From Sipunculus nudus (lineage: Eukaryota > Annelida > Sipuncula > Golfingiida > Sipunculidae), in contig CM049309.1 in assembly GCA_026874595.1 (NCBI GenBank), forward strand, positions 614,501-678,500: a DNA stretch of 64,000 nucleotides, written 5' to 3'. How positions within the stretch are numbered: the stretch's first letter is position 1; each line of letters starts with the position of its first letter. Shown one piece after another: positions 1 through 15,445 of the stretch. The position numbers and the translations under genes were made by a program. A model generated the notes under the pieces. The model saw only the letters and a program-made list of their open reading frames with translations, was not told the origin of the DNA and made no database searches.

Positions 1-349
1 AAGCATTTGATTATGTATAAATCAAAGTCCAATAGCATTTGATTATGTATAAATCAAAGTCCAAAAGCATTTGATTATGTATAAATCAAAGTCCAAATCC
101 ATTTGATTATGTATAAATCAAAGTCCAAAAGCATTTGAGTATGTATAAGTGAAAGTCCAAAAGTATTTGATTATGTATAAATCAAAGTCCAAAAGCATTT
201 GATTATGTATAAATCAAAATCCAAAAGCATTTGATTATGTATAAATCAAAATCCAAAAGCCTTTGATTATGTATAAATCAAAGTCCAAAAGTATTTGATT
301 ATGTATAAATCAAATTCCAAAAGCGCTTGATTATGTATAAATCAAAGTC

Positions 350-3300
350 CAAAACCATTTGATTATGTATAAATCAACGTCAAAAAACATTTGATTATGT
401 ATAAATCAAAGTCCAAAAGCGCTTGATTATGTATAAATCAAAGTCGTAAAGCATTTGATTATGTATAAATCAAAGTCCAATAGCATTTGATTATGTATAA
501 ATCAAAGTCCAAAAGCGCTTGATTATGTATAAATCAAAGTCCAAAAGCATTTGTATAAATCAAAGTCCAAAAGCGCTTGATTATGTATAAATCAAATTCC
601 AAAAGCGCTTGATTATGTATAAATCAAAGTCCAAAAGCATTTGATTATGTATAAATCAAAGTCCAAAAGCATTTGAGTATGTATAAATCAAAGTCCAAAA
701 GCATTTGAGTATGTATAAGTGAAAGTCCAAAAGTATTTGATTATGTATAAATCAAAGTCCAAAAGCATTTGATTATGTATAAATCAAAATCCAAAAGCCT
801 TTGATTATGTATAAATCAAAGTCCAAAAGTATTTGATTATGTATAAATCAAATTCCAAAAGCGCTTGATTATGTATAAATCAAAGTCCAAAAGCATTTGG
901 TTATGTATAAATCAAAGTCCAAAAGCATTTGGTTATGTATAAATCAAAGTCCAAAACCATTTGATTATGTATAAATCAACGTCAAAAAACATTTGATTAT
1001 GTATAAATCAAAGTCCAAAAGCGCTTGATTATGTATAAATCAAAGTCCAAAAGCGCTTGATTATGTATAAATCAAAGTCCAAAAGCATTTGATTATGTAT
1101 AAATCAAAGTCCAAAAGCATTTGAGTATGTATAAGTGAAAGTCCAAAAGCATTTGATTATGTATAAATCAAAGTCCAAAAGCGCTTGATTATGTATAAAT
1201 CAAAGTCGTAAAACATTTGATTATGTATAAATCAAAGTCCAAAGGCATTTGAGTATGTATAATTGAAAGTCCAAAAGCATTTCATTATGTATAAATCAAA
1301 GTCCAAAAGCATTTGATTATGTATAAATCAAAGTCCAAAAGCATTTGATTATGTATAAATCAAAATCCAAAACCATTTGATTATGTATGAATCAAAGTCC
1401 AAAAGCATTTGATTATGCATAAATCAAATTGCAAAAGCGCTTTATTATGTATAAATCAAAGTCGTAAAGCATTTGATTTTGTATAAATCAAGGTCCAAAA
1501 GCGCTTGATTATGTATAAGTGAAAGTCCAAAAGCATTTGATTATGTATAAATCAAAGTCCAAAAGCATTTGATTATGTATAAATCAAAGTCCAAAAGCGC
1601 TTGATTATGTATAAATCAAAGTCCAAAAGCATTTGATTATGTATAAATCAAAGTCCAAAAGCATTTGATTATGTATAAATCAAAGTCCAAAACCATTTGA
1701 TTATGTATAAATCAAAGTCCAAAACCATTTGATAATGTATAAATCAAAGTGCAAAAGCGCTTGATTATGTATAAATGAAAGTCGTAAAGCATTTATTATG
1801 TATAAATCAAAGTCCAAAAGCGCTTGATTATGTATAAATCAAAGTTGTAAAGCATTTGATTATGTATAAATCAAAGTCCAAAAGCATTTGAGTATGTATA
1901 AGTGAAAGTCCAAAAGCATTTGATTATGTATAAATCAAAGTCCAAAAGCATTTGATTATGTATAAATCAAAATCCAAAAGCATTTGATTATGTATAAATC
2001 AAAGTCCAAAAGTATTTGATTATGTATAAATCAAAGTCCAAAACCATTTGATTATGTATAAATCAACGTCAAAAAACATTTGATTATGTATAAATCAAAG
2101 TCCAAAAGCGCTTGATTATGTATAAATCAAAGTCGTAAAGCATTTGATTATGTATAAATCAAAGTCCAATAGCATTTGATTATGTATAAATCAAAGTTCA
2201 AAAGCGCTTGATTATGTATAAATCAAATTCCAAAAGCGCTTGATTATGTATAAATCAAAGTCCAAAAGCATTTGGTTATGTATAAATCAAAGTCCAAAAC
2301 CATTTGATTATATATAAATCAAAGTCCAAAAGCATTTGATAATGTATAAATCAAATTGCAAAAGCGCTTTATTATGTATAAATCAAAGTCGTAAAGCATT
2401 TGATTATGTATAAATCAAGGTTTAAAAGCGCTTGATTATGTATAAATCAAAGTCCAAAAGCGCTTGATTATGTATAAATCAAAGTCCAAAAGCATTTGAT
2501 TATGTATAAATCAAAGTCCAAAAGCATTTGATTATGTATAAATCAAAATCCAAAAGCATTTGATTATGTATAAATCAAAGTCCAAAAGTATTTGATTATG
2601 TATAAATCAAAGTCCAAAACCATTTGATTATGTATAAATCAACGTCCAAAACCATTTGATTATGTATAAATCAAATTGCAAAAGCGCTTTATTATGTATA
2701 AATGAAAGTGGTAAAGCATTTGATTATGTATAAATCAAAGTCGAAAAACGCTTGATTATGTATAAATCAAAGTCGTCAAGTATTTGATTATGTATAAATC
2801 AAAGTCCAAACGCATTTGATTATGTATGAATCAAAGTCCAAAAGCATTTGATTATGTATAAATCAAAGTCCAAAAGCATTTGATTATGTATGAATGAAAG
2901 TCCAAAACCATTTGATTATGTATGAATCAAAGTCCAAAAGCATTTGATTATGCATAAATCAAATTGCAAAAGCGCTTTATTATGTATAAATCAAAGTCGT
3001 AAAGCATTTGATTATGTATAAATCAAGGTCCAAAAGCGCTTGATTATGTATAAATCAAAGTCCAAAAGCGCTTGATTATGTATAAATCAAAGTCCAAAAG
3101 CATTTGATTATGTATAAATCAAAGTCCAAAAGCATTTGATTATGTATAAATCAAAGTCCAAAACCATTTGATTATGTATAAATCAAAGTCCAAAACCATT
3201 TGATAATGTATAAATCAAAGTGCAAAAGCGCTTGATTATGTATAAATGAAAGTCGTAAAGCATTTATTATGTATAAATCAAAGTCCAAAAGCGCTTGATT

Positions 3301-6300
3301 ATGTATAAATCAAAGTTGTAAAGCATTTGATTATGTATAAATCAAAGTCCAAAAGCATTTGAGTATGTATAAGTGAAAGTCCAAAAGCATTTGATTATGT
3401 ATAAATCAAAGTCCAAAAGCATTTGATTATGTATAAATCAAAATCCAAAAGCATTTGATTATGTATAAATCAAAGTCCAAAAGTATTTGATTATGTATAA
3501 ATCAAAGTCCAAAACCATTTGATTATGTATAAATCAACGTCAAAAAACATTTGATTATGTATAAATCAAAGTCCAAAAGCGCTTGATTATGTATAAATCA
3601 AAGTCGTAAAGCATTTGATTATGTATAAATCAAAGTCCAATAGCATTTGATTATGTATAAATCAAAGTCCAAAAGCGCTTGATTATGTATAAATCAAAGT
3701 CCAAAAGCATTTGTATAAATCAAAGTCCAAAAGCGCTTGATTATGTATAAATCAAATTCCAAAAGCGCTTGATTATGTATAAATCAAAGTCCAAAAGCAT
3801 TTGATTATGTATAAATCAAAGTCCAAAAGCATTTGAGTATGTATAAATCAAAGTCCAAAAGCATTTGAGTATGTATAAGTGAAAGTCCAAAAGTATTTGA
3901 TTATGTATAAATCAAAGTCCAAAAGCATTTGATTATGTATAAATCAAAATCCAAAAGCCTTTGATTATGTATAAATCAAAGTCCAAAAGTATTTGATTAT
4001 GTATAAATCAAATTCCTAAAGCGCTTGATTATGTATAAATCAAAGTCCAAAAGCATTTGGTTATGTATAAATCAAAGTCCAAAAGCATTTGGTTATGTAT
4101 AAATCAAAGTCCAAAACCATTTGATTATGTATAAATCAACGTCAAAAAACATTTGATTATGTATAAATCAAAGTCCAAAAGCGCTTGATTATGTATAAAT
4201 CAAAGTCCAAAAGCGCTTGATTATGTATAAATCAAAGTCCAAAAGCATTTGATTATGTATAAATCAAAGTCCAAAAGCATTTGATTATGTATAAGTGAAA
4301 GTCCAAAAGCATTTGATTATGTATAAATCAAAGTCCAAAAGCGCTTGATTATGTATAAATCAAAGTCGTAAAGCATTTGATTATGTATAAATCAAAGTCC
4401 AATAGCATTTGATTATGTATAAATCAAAGTCCAAACGCATTTGATTATGTATAAATCAAAGTCCTATAGCATTTGATTATGTATAAATCAAAGTCCAAAA
4501 GCATTTGATTATGTATAAATCAAAGTCCAAAACCATTTGATTATGTATAAATCAAAGTCCAAAACCATTTGATAATTTATAAATCAAAGTGCAAAAGCGC
4601 TTGATTATGTATAAATGAAAGTCGTAAAGCATTTATTATGTATAAATCAAAGTCCAAAAGCGCTTGATTATGTATAAATCAAAGTCGTAAAACATTTGAT
4701 TATGTATAAATCAAAGTCCAAAAGCATTTGAGTATGTATAATTGAAAGTCCAAAAGCATTTGATTATGTATAAATCAAAGTCCAAAAGCATTTGATTATG
4801 TATAAATCAAAGTCCAAAAGCATTTGATTATGTATAAATCAAAATCCAAAACCATTTGATTATGTATGAATCAAAGTCCAAAAGCATTTGATTATGCATA
4901 AATCAAATTGCAAAAGCGCTTTATTATGTATAAATCAAAGTCGTAAAGCATTTGATTATGTATAAATCAAGGTCCAAAAGCGCTTGATTATGTATAAATC
5001 AAAGTCCAAAAGCGCTTGATTATGTATAAATCAAAGTCCAAAAGCATTTGATTATGTATAAATCAAAGTCCAAAAGCATTTGATTATGTATAAATCAAAG
5101 TCCAAAACCATTTGATTATGTATAAATCAAAGTCCAAAACCATTTGATAATGTATAAATCAAAGTGCAAAAGCGCTTGATTATGTATAAATGAAAGTCGT
5201 AAAGCATTTATTATGTATAAATCAAAGTCCAAAAGCGCTTGATTATGTATAAATCAAAGTTGTAAAGCATTTGATTATGTATAAATCAAAGTCCAAAAGC
5301 ATTTGAGTATGTATAAGTGAAAGTCCAAAAGCATTTGATTATGTATAAATCAAAGTCCAAAAGCATTTGATTATGTATAAATCAAAATCCAAAAGCATTT
5401 GATTATGTATAAATCAAAGTCCAAAAGTATTTGATTATGTATAAATCAAAGTCCAAAACCATTTGATTATGTATAAATCAACGTAAAAAAACATTTGATT
5501 ATGTATAAATCAAAGTCCAAAAGCGCTTGATTATGTATAAATTAAAGTCTTAAAGCATTTGATTATGTATAAATCAAAGTCCAATAGCATTTGATTATGT
5601 ATAAATCAAAGTCCAAAAGCGCTTGATTATGTATAAATCAAATTCCAAAAGCGCTTGATTATGTATAAATCAAAGTCCAAAAGCATTTGGTTATGTATAA
5701 ATCAAAGTCCAAAACCATTTGATTATATATAAATCAAAGTCCAAAAGCATTTGATAATGTATAAATCAAATTGCAAAAGCGCTTTATTATGTATAAATCA
5801 AAGTCGTAAAGCATTTGATTATGTATAAATCAAGGTTCAAAAGCGCTTGATTATGTATAAATCAAAGTCCAAAAGCGCTTGATTATGTATAAATCAAAGT
5901 CCAAAAGCATTTGATTATGTATAAATCAAAGTCCAAAAGCATTTGATTATGTATAAATCAAAATCCAAAAGCATTTGATTATGTATAAATCAAAGTCCAA
6001 AAGTATTTGATTATGTATAAATCAAAGTCCAAAACCATTTGATTATGTATAAATCAACGTCCAAAACCATTTGATTATGTATAAATCAAATTGCAAAAGC
6101 GCTTTATTATGTATAAATGAAAGTGGTAAAGCATTTGATTATGTATAAATCAAAGTCGAAAAACGCTTGATTATGTATAAATCAAAGTCGTCAAGTATTT
6201 GATTATGTATAAATCAAAGTCCAAACGCATTTGATTATGTATGAATCAAAGTCCAAAAGCATTTGATTATGTATAAATCAAAGTCCAAAAGCATTTGATT

Positions 6301-7370
6301 ATGTATGAATGAAAGTCCAAAACCATTTGATTATGTATAAATCAAAGTCCAAAACCATTTGATAATGTATAAATCAAAGTGCAAAAGCGCTTGATTATGT
6401 ATAAATGATAGTCGTAAAGCATTTGATTATGTATGAATCAACGTCCAAAAGCATTTGATCATGTATAAATCAAAGTCCAAAAGCATTTGTATAAATCAAA
6501 GTCCAAAAGCGCTTGATTATGTATAAATCAAATTCCAAAAGCGCTTGATTATGTATAAATCAAAGTCCAAAAGCATTTGGTTATGTATAAATCAAAGTCC
6601 AAAAGCATTTGATTATGTATAAATCAAAGTCCAAAAGCATTTGATTATGTATAAATCAAAGTCCAATAGCATTTGATTATGTATAAATCAAAGTCCAAAA
6701 GCATTTGATTATGTATAAATCAAAGTCCAAATCCATTTGATTATGTATAAATCAAAGTCCAAAAGCATTTGAGTATGTATAAGTGAAAGTCCAAAAGCAT
6801 TTGATTATGTATAAATCAAAGTCCAAAAGCATTTGATTATGTATAAATCAAAATCCAAAAGCCTTTGATTATGTATAAATCAAAGTCCAAACGCATTTGA
6901 TTATGTATAAATCAAAGTCCAAAAGCGCTTGATTATGTATAAATCAAAGTCCAAACGCATTTGATTATGTGTAAATCAAAGTCCAAAAGCATTTGATTAT
7001 GTATGAATCAAAGTCCAAAACCATTTGATTATGTATAAATCAAAGTCCAAAAGCATTTGGTTATGTATAAATCAAAGTCCAAAACCGTTTGATTATATAT
7101 AAATCAAAGTCCAAAAGCATTTGATAATGTATAAATCAAAGTAAAAAACCATTTGATCATGTATAAATCAAAGTCCAAAAAGCGCTTGATTATGTATAAA
7201 TCAAAGTCCAATAGCATTTGATTATGTATAAATCAAAGTCCAAAAGCGCTTGATTATGTATAAATCAAATTCCAAAAGCGCTTGATTATGTATAAATGAA
7301 AGTCCAAAAGCATTTGATTATGTATAAATCAAATTCCAAAAGCGCTTGATTATGTATAAATCAAAGTCCA
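350..7370 (+). repeat. Higher-order copy 1 of the 32-bp satellite (pairs with 8,424-15,445)
   Basis: Rare monomer variants recur in the same order at a constant offset of 8,074 bp. Examples are 'acgtcaaaaaac' at 377 and 8,451, 'gtcctatagc' at 4,461 and 12,535, the 6-bp-deleted 'gcatttgtataaatc' at 6,483 and 14,557, and 'gtgtaaatc' at 6,969 and 15,043. Only occasional single-base differences are visible (for example near 4,015 and 5,485). Before about 350 the register shifts by two monomers (64 bp), and after about 7,370 the two copies diverge. A shorter offset of 3,160 bp is nested inside (377 with 3,537; 547 with 3,707; 979 with 4,139), so this copy is itself a product of earlier duplication. 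Confidence 0.9.
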
Positions 7371-8423
7371 AAAGCGCTTGATTATGTATAAATCAAAGTC
7401 CAAAAGCATTTGATTATGTATAAATCAAAGTCCAAAAGCATTTGATTATGTATAAATCAAAATCCAAAAGCATTTGATTATGTATAAATCAAAGTCCAAA
7501 AGTATTTGATTATGTATAAATCAAAGTCCAAAACCATTTGATTATGTATAAATCAACGTCCAAAACCATTTGATTATGTATAAATCAAATTGCAAAAGCG
7601 CTTTATTATGTATAAATGAAAGTGGTAAAGCATTTGATTATGTATAAATCAAAGTCGAAAAACGCTTGAATATGTATAAATCAAAGTCGTCAAGTATTTG
7701 ATTATGTATAAATCAAAGTCCAAACGCATTTGATTATGTATGAATCAAAGTCCAAAAGCATTTGATTATGTATAAATCAAAGTCCAAAAGCATTTGATTA
7801 TGTATGAATGAAAGTCCAAAACCATTTGATTATGTATGAATCAAAGTCCAAAAGCATTTGATTATGCATAAATCAAATTGCAAAAGCGCTTTATTATGTA
7901 TAAATCAAAGTCGTAAAGCATTTGATTATGTATAAATCAAGGTCCAAAAGCGCTTGATTATGTATAAATCAAAGTCCAAAAGCGCTTGATTATGTATAAA
8001 TCAAAGTCCAAAAGCATTTGATTATGTATAAATCAAAGTCCAAAAGCATTTGATTATGTATAAATCAAAGTCCAAAACCATTTGATTATGTATAAATCAA
8101 AGTCCAAAACCATTTGATAATGTATAAATCAAAGTGCAAAAGCGCTTGATTATGTATAAATGAAAGTCGTAAAGCATTTATTATGTATAAATCAAAGTCC
8201 AAAAGCGCTTGATTATGTATAAATCAAAGTTGTAAAGCATTTGATTATGTATAAATCAAAGTCCAAAAGCATTTGAGTATGTATAAGTGAAAGTCCAAAA
8301 GCATTTGATTATGTATAAATCAAAGTCCAAAAGCATTTGATTATGTATAAATCAAAATCCAAAAGCATTTGATTATGTATAAATCAAAGTCCAAAAGTAT
8401 TTGATTATGTATAAATCAAAGTC

Positions 8424-11400
8424 CAAAACCATTTGATTATGTATAAATCAACGTCAAAAAACATTTGATTATGTATAAATCAAAGTCCAAAAGCGCTTGA
8501 TTATGTATAAATCAAAGTCGTAAAGCATTTGATTATGTATAAATCAAAGTCCAATAGCATTTGATTATGTATAAATCAAAGTCCAAAAGCGCTTGATTAT
8601 GTATAAATCAAAGTCCAAAAGCATTTGTATAAATCAAAGTCCAAAAGCGCTTGATTATGTATAAATCAAATTCCAAAAGCGCTTGATTATGTATAAATCA
8701 AAGTCCAAAAGCATTTGATTATGTATAAATCAAAGTCCAAAAGCATTTGAGTATGTATAAATCAAAGTCCAAAAGCATTTGAGTATGTATAAGTGAAAGT
8801 CCAAAAGTATTTGATTATGTATAAATCAAAGTCCAAAAGCATTTGATTATGTATAAATCAAAATCCAAAAGCCTTTGATTATGTATAAATCAAAGTCCAA
8901 AAGTATTTGATTATGTATAAATCAAATTCCAAAAGCGCTTGATTATGTATAAATCAAAGTCCAAAAGCATTTGGTTATGTATAAATCAAAGTCCAAAAGC
9001 ATTTGGTTATGTATAAATCAAAGTCCAAAACCATTTGATTATGTATAAATCAACGTCAAAAAACATTTGATTATGTATAAATCAAAGTCCAAAAGCGCTT
9101 GATTATGTATAAATCAAAGTCCAAAAGCGCTTGATTATGTATAAATCAAAGTCCAAAAGCATTTGATTATGTATAAATCAAAGTCCAAAAGCATTTGAGT
9201 ATGTATAAGTGAAAGTCCAAAAGCATTTGATTATGTATAAATCAAAGTCCAAAAGCGCTTGATTATGTATAAATCAAAGTCGTAAAACATTTGATTATGT
9301 ATAAATCAAAGTCCAAAGGCATTTGAGTATGTATAATTGAAAGTCCAAAAGCATTTCATTATGTATAAATCAAAGTCCAAAAGCATTTGATTATGTATAA
9401 ATCAAAGTCCAAAAGCATTTGATTATGTATAAATCAAAATCCAAAACCATTTGATTATGTATGAATCAAAGTCCAAAAGCATTTGATTATGCATAAATCA
9501 AATTGCAAAAGCGCTTTATTATGTATAAATCAAAGTCGTAAAGCATTTGATTTTGTATAAATCAAGGTCCAAAAGCGCTTGATTATGTATAAGTGAAAGT
9601 CCAAAAGCATTTGATTATGTATAAATCAAAGTCCAAAAGCATTTGATTATGTATAAATCAAAGTCCAAAAGCGCTTGATTATGTATAAATCAAAGTCCAA
9701 AAGCATTTGATTATGTATAAATCAAAGTCCAAAAGCATTTGATTATGTATAAATCAAAGTCCAAAACCATTTGATTATGTATAAATCAAAGTCCAAAACC
9801 ATTTGATAATGTATAAATCAAAGTGCAAAAGCGCTTGATTATGTATAAATGAAAGTCGTAAAGCATTTATTATGTATAAATCAAAGTCCAAAAGCGCTTG
9901 ATTATGTATAAATCAAAGTTGTAAAGCATTTGATTATGTATAAATCAAAGTCCAAAAGCATTTGAGTATGTATAAGTGAAAGTCCAAAAGCATTTGATTA
10001 TGTATAAATCAAAGTCCAAAAGCATTTGATTATGTATAAATCAAAATCCAAAAGCATTTGATTATGTATAAATCAAAGTCCAAAAGTATTTGATTATGTA
10101 TAAATCAAAGTCCAAAACCATTTGATTATGTATAAATCAACGTCAAAAAACATTTGATTATGTATAAATCAAAGTCCAAAAGCGCTTGATTATGTATAAA
10201 TCAAAGTCGTAAAGCATTTGATTATGTATAAATCAAAGTCCAATAGCATTTGATTATGTATAAATCAAAGTTCAAAAGCGCTTGATTATGTATAAATCAA
10301 ATTCCAAAAGCGCTTGATTATGTATAAATCAAAGTCCAAAAGCATTTGGTTATGTATAAATCAAAGTCCAAAACCATTTGATTATATATAAATCAAAGTC
10401 CAAAAGCATTTGATAATGTATAAATCAAATTGCAAAAGCGCTTTATTATGTATAAATCAAAGTCGTAAAGCATTTGATTATGTATAAATCAAGGTTTAAA
10501 AGCGCTTGATTATGTATAAATCAAAGTCCAAAAGCGCTTGATTATGTATAAATCAAAGTCCAAAAGCATTTGATTATGTATAAATCAAAGTCCAAAAGCA
10601 TTTGATTATGTATAAATCAAAATCCAAAAGCATTTGATTATGTATAAATCAAAGTCCAAAAGTATTTGATTATGTATAAATCAAAGTCCAAAACCATTTG
10701 ATTATGTATAAATCAACGTCCAAAACCATTTGATTATGTATAAATCAAATTGCAAAAGCGCTTTATTATGTATAAATGAAAGTGGTAAAGCATTTGATTA
10801 TGTATAAATCAAAGTCGAAAAACGCTTGATTATGTATAAATCAAAGTCGTCAAGTATTTGATTATGTATAAATCAAAGTCCAAACGCATTTGATTATGTA
10901 TGAATCAAAGTCCAAAAGCATTTGATTATGTATAAATCAAAGTCCAAAAGCATTTGATTATGTATGAATGAAAGTCCAAAACCATTTGATTATGTATGAA
11001 TCAAAGTCCAAAAGCATTTGATTATGCATAAATCAAATTGCAAAAGCGCTTTATTATGTATAAATCAAAGTCGTAAAGCATTTGATTATGTATAAATCAA
11101 GGTCCAAAAGCGCTTGATTATGTATAAATCAAAGTCCAAAAGCGCTTGATTATGTATAAATCAAAGTCCAAAAGCATTTGATTATGTATAAATCAAAGTC
11201 CAAAAGCATTTGATTATGTATAAATCAAAGTCCAAAACCATTTGATTATGTATAAATCAAAGTCCAAAACCATTTGATAATGTATAAATCAAAGTGCAAA
11301 AGCGCTTGATTATGTATAAATGAAAGTCGTAAAGCATTTATTATGTATAAATCAAAGTCCAAAAGCGCTTGATTATGTATAAATCAAAGTTGTAAAGCAT

Positions 11401-14400
11401 TTGATTATGTATAAATCAAAGTCCAAAAGCATTTGAGTATGTATAAGTGAAAGTCCAAAAGCATTTGATTATGTATAAATCAAAGTCCAAAAGCATTTGA
11501 TTATGTATAAATCAAAATCCAAAAGCATTTGATTATGTATAAATCAAAGTCCAAAAGTATTTGATTATGTATAAATCAAAGTCCAAAACCATTTGATTAT
11601 GTATAAATCAACGTCAAAAAACATTTGATTATGTATAAATCAAAGTCCAAAAGCGCTTGATTATGTATAAATCAAAGTCGTAAAGCATTTGATTATGTAT
11701 AAATCAAAGTCCAATAGCATTTGATTATGTATAAATCAAAGTCCAAAAGCGCTTGATTATGTATAAATCAAAGTCCAAAAGCATTTGTATAAATCAAAGT
11801 CCAAAAGCGCTTGATTATGTATAAATCAAATTCCAAAAGCGCTTGATTATGTATAAATCAAAGTCCAAAAGCATTTGATTATGTATAAATCAAAGTCCAA
11901 AAGCATTTGAGTATGTATAAATCAAAGTCCAAAAGCATTTGAGTATGTATAAGTGAAAGTCCAAAAGTATTTGATTATGTATAAATCAAAGTCCAAAAGC
12001 ATTTGATTATGTATAAATCAAAATCCAAAAGCCTTTGATTATGTATAAATCAAAGTCCAAAAGTATTTGATTATGTATAAATCAAATTCCAAAAGCGCTT
12101 GATTATGTATAAATCAAAGTCCAAAAGCATTTGGTTATGTATAAATCAAAGTCCAAAAGCATTTGGTTATGTATAAATCAAAGTCCAAAACCATTTGATT
12201 ATGTATAAATCAACGTCAAAAAACATTTGATTATGTATAAATCAAAGTCCAAAAGCGCTTGATTATGTATAAATCAAAGTCCAAAAGCGCTTGATTATGT
12301 ATAAATCAAAGTCCAAAAGCATTTGATTATGTATAAATCAAAGTCCAAAAGCATTTGAGTATGTATAAGTGAAAGTCCAAAAGCATTTGATTATGTATAA
12401 ATCAAAGTCCAAAAGCGCTTGATTATGTATAAATCAAAGTCGTAAAGCATTTGATTATGTATAAATCAAAGTCCAATAGCATTTGATTATGTATAAATCA
12501 AAGTCCAAACGCATTTGATTATGTATAAATCAAAGTCCTATAGCATTTGATTATGTATAAATCAAAGTCCAAAAGCATTTGATTATGTATAAATCAAAGT
12601 CCAAAACCATTTGATTATGTATAAATCAAAGTCCAAAACCATTTGATAATTTATAAATCAAAGTGCAAAAGCGCTTGATTATGTATAAATGAAAGTCGTA
12701 AAGCATTTATTATGTATAAATCAAAGTCCAAAAGCGCTTGATTATGTATAAATCAAAGTCGTAAAACATTTGATTATGTATAAATCAAAGTCCAAAAGCA
12801 TTTGAGTATGTATAATTGAAAGTCCAAAAGCATTTGATTATGTATAAATCAAAGTCCAAAAGCATTTGATTATGTATAAATCAAAGTCCAAAAGCATTTG
12901 ATTATGTATAAATCAAAATCCAAAACCATTTGATTATGTATGAATCAAAGTCCAAAAGCATTTGATTATGCATAAATCAAATTGCAAAAGCGCTTTATTA
13001 TGTATAAATCAAAGTCGTAAAGCATTTGATTATGTATAAATCAAGGTCCAAAAGCGCTTGATTATGTATAAATCAAAGTCCAAAAGCGCTTGATTATGTA
13101 TAAATCAAAGTCCAAAAGCATTTGATTATGTATAAATCAAAGTCCAAAAGCATTTGATTATGTATAAATCAAAGTCCAAAACCATTTGATTATGTATAAA
13201 TCAAAGTCCAAAACCATTTGATAATGTATAAATCAAAGTGCAAAAGCGCTTGATTATGTATAAATGAAAGTCGTAAAGCATTTATTATGTATAAATCAAA
13301 GTCCAAAAGCGCTTGATTATGTATAAATCAAAGTTGTAAAGCATTTGATTATGTATAAATCAAAGTCCAAAAGCATTTGAGTATGTATAAGTGAAAGTCC
13401 AAAAGCATTTGATTATGTATAAATCAAAGTCCAAAAGCATTTGATTATGTATAAATCAAAATCCAAAAGCATTTGATTATGTATAAATCAAAGTCCAAAA
13501 GTATTTGATTATGTATAAATCAAAGTCCAAAACCATTTGATTATGTATAAATCAACGTCAAAAAACATTTGATTATGTATAAATCAAAGTCCAAAAGCGC
13601 TTGATTATGTATAAATTAAAGTCTTAAAGCATTTGATTATGTATAAATCAAAGTCCAATAGCATTTGATTATGTATAAATCAAAGTCCAAAAGCGCTTGA
13701 TTATGTATAAATCAAATTCCAAAAGCGCTTGATTATGTATAAATCAAAGTCCAAAAGCATTTGGTTATGTATAAATCAAAGTCCAAAACCATTTGATTAT
13801 ATATAAATCAAAGTCCAAAAGCATTTGATAATGTATAAATCAAATTGCAAAAGCGCTTTATTATGTATAAATCAAAGTCGTAAAGCATTTGATTATGTAT
13901 AAATCAAGGTTCAAAAGCGCTTGATTATGTATAAATCAAAGTCCAAAAGCGCTTGATTATGTATAAATCAAAGTCCAAAAGCATTTGATTATGTATAAAT
14001 CAAAGTCCAAAAGCATTTGATTATGTATAAATCAAAATCCAAAAGCATTTGATTATGTATAAATCAAAGTCCAAAAGTATTTGATTATGTATAAATCAAA
14101 GTCCAAAACCATTTGATTATGTATAAATCAACGTCCAAAACCATTTGATTATGTATAAATCAAATTGCAAAAGCGCTTTATTATGTATAAATGAAAGTGG
14201 TAAAGCATTTGATTATGTATAAATCAAAGTCGAAAAACGCTTGATTATGTATAAATCAAAGTCGTCAAGTATTTGATTATGTATAAATCAAAGTCCAAAC
14301 GCATTTGATTATGTATGAATCAAAGTCCAAAAGCATTTGATTATGTATAAATCAAAGTCCAAAAGCATTTGATTATGTATGAATGAAAGTCCAAAACCAT

Positions 14401-15445
14401 TTGATTATGTATAAATCAAAGTCCAAAACCATTTGATAATGTATAAATCAAAGTGCAAAAGCGCTTGATTATGTATAAATGATAGTCGTAAAGCATTTGA
14501 TTATGTATGAATCAACGTCCAAAAGCATTTGATCATGTATAAATCAAAGTCCAAAAGCATTTGTATAAATCAAAGTCCAAAAGCGCTTGATTATGTATAA
14601 ATCAAATTCCAAAAGCGCTTGATTATGTATAAATCAAAGTCCAAAAGCATTTGGTTATGTATAAATCAAAGTCCAAAAGCATTTGATTATGTATAAATCA
14701 AAGTCCAAAAGCATTTGATTATGTATAAATCAAAGTCCAATAGCATTTGATTATGTATAAATCAAAGTCCAAAAGCATTTGATTATGTATAAATCAAAGT
14801 CCAAATCCATTTGATTATGTATAAATCAAAGTCCAAAAGCATTTGAGTATGTATAAGTGAAAGTCCAAAAGCATTTGATTATGTATAAATCAAAGTCCAA
14901 AAGCATTTGATTATGTATAAATCAAAATCCAAAAGCCTTTGATTATGTATAAATCAAAGTCCAAACGCATTTGATTATGTATAAATCAAAGTCCAAAAGC
15001 GCTTGATTATGTATAAATCAAAGTCCAAACGCATTTGATTATGTGTAAATCAAAGTCCAAAAGCATTTGATTATGTATGAATCAAAGTCCAAAACCATTT
15101 GATTATGTATAAATCAAAGTCCAAAAGCATTTGGTTATGTATAAATCAAAGTCCAAAACCGTTTGATTATATATAAATCAAAGTCCAAAAGCATTTGATA
15201 ATGTATAAATCAAAGTAAAAAACCATTTGATCATGTATAAATCAAAGTCCAAAAAGCGCTTGATTATGTATAAATCAAAGTCCAATAGCATTTGATTATG
15301 TATAAATCAAAGTCCAAAAGCGCTTGATTATGTATAAATCAAATTCCAAAAGCGCTTGATTATGTATAAATGAAAGTCCAAAAGCATTTGATTATGTATA
15401 AATCAAATTCCAAAAGCGCTTGATTATGTATAAATCAAAGTCCAA
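8424..15445 (+). repeat. Higher-order copy 2 of the 32-bp satellite (pairs with 350-7,370)
   Basis: This is the second member of the 8,074-bp-offset pair, matched by the landmarks at 8,451, 12,535, 14,557, 15,043 and 15,249. It ends near 15,445, where copy 1 continues with 'gcgctt' monomers while this copy switches to a 'gtatgaatgaaag' monomer. The near identity over about 7 kb indicates amplification in one step, by unequal exchange, replication slippage or rolling circle, rather than monomer-by-monomer growth. An assembly duplication of the same reads is the alternative, but the small differences and the different flanks argue against a pure artefact. Confidence 0.88.
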
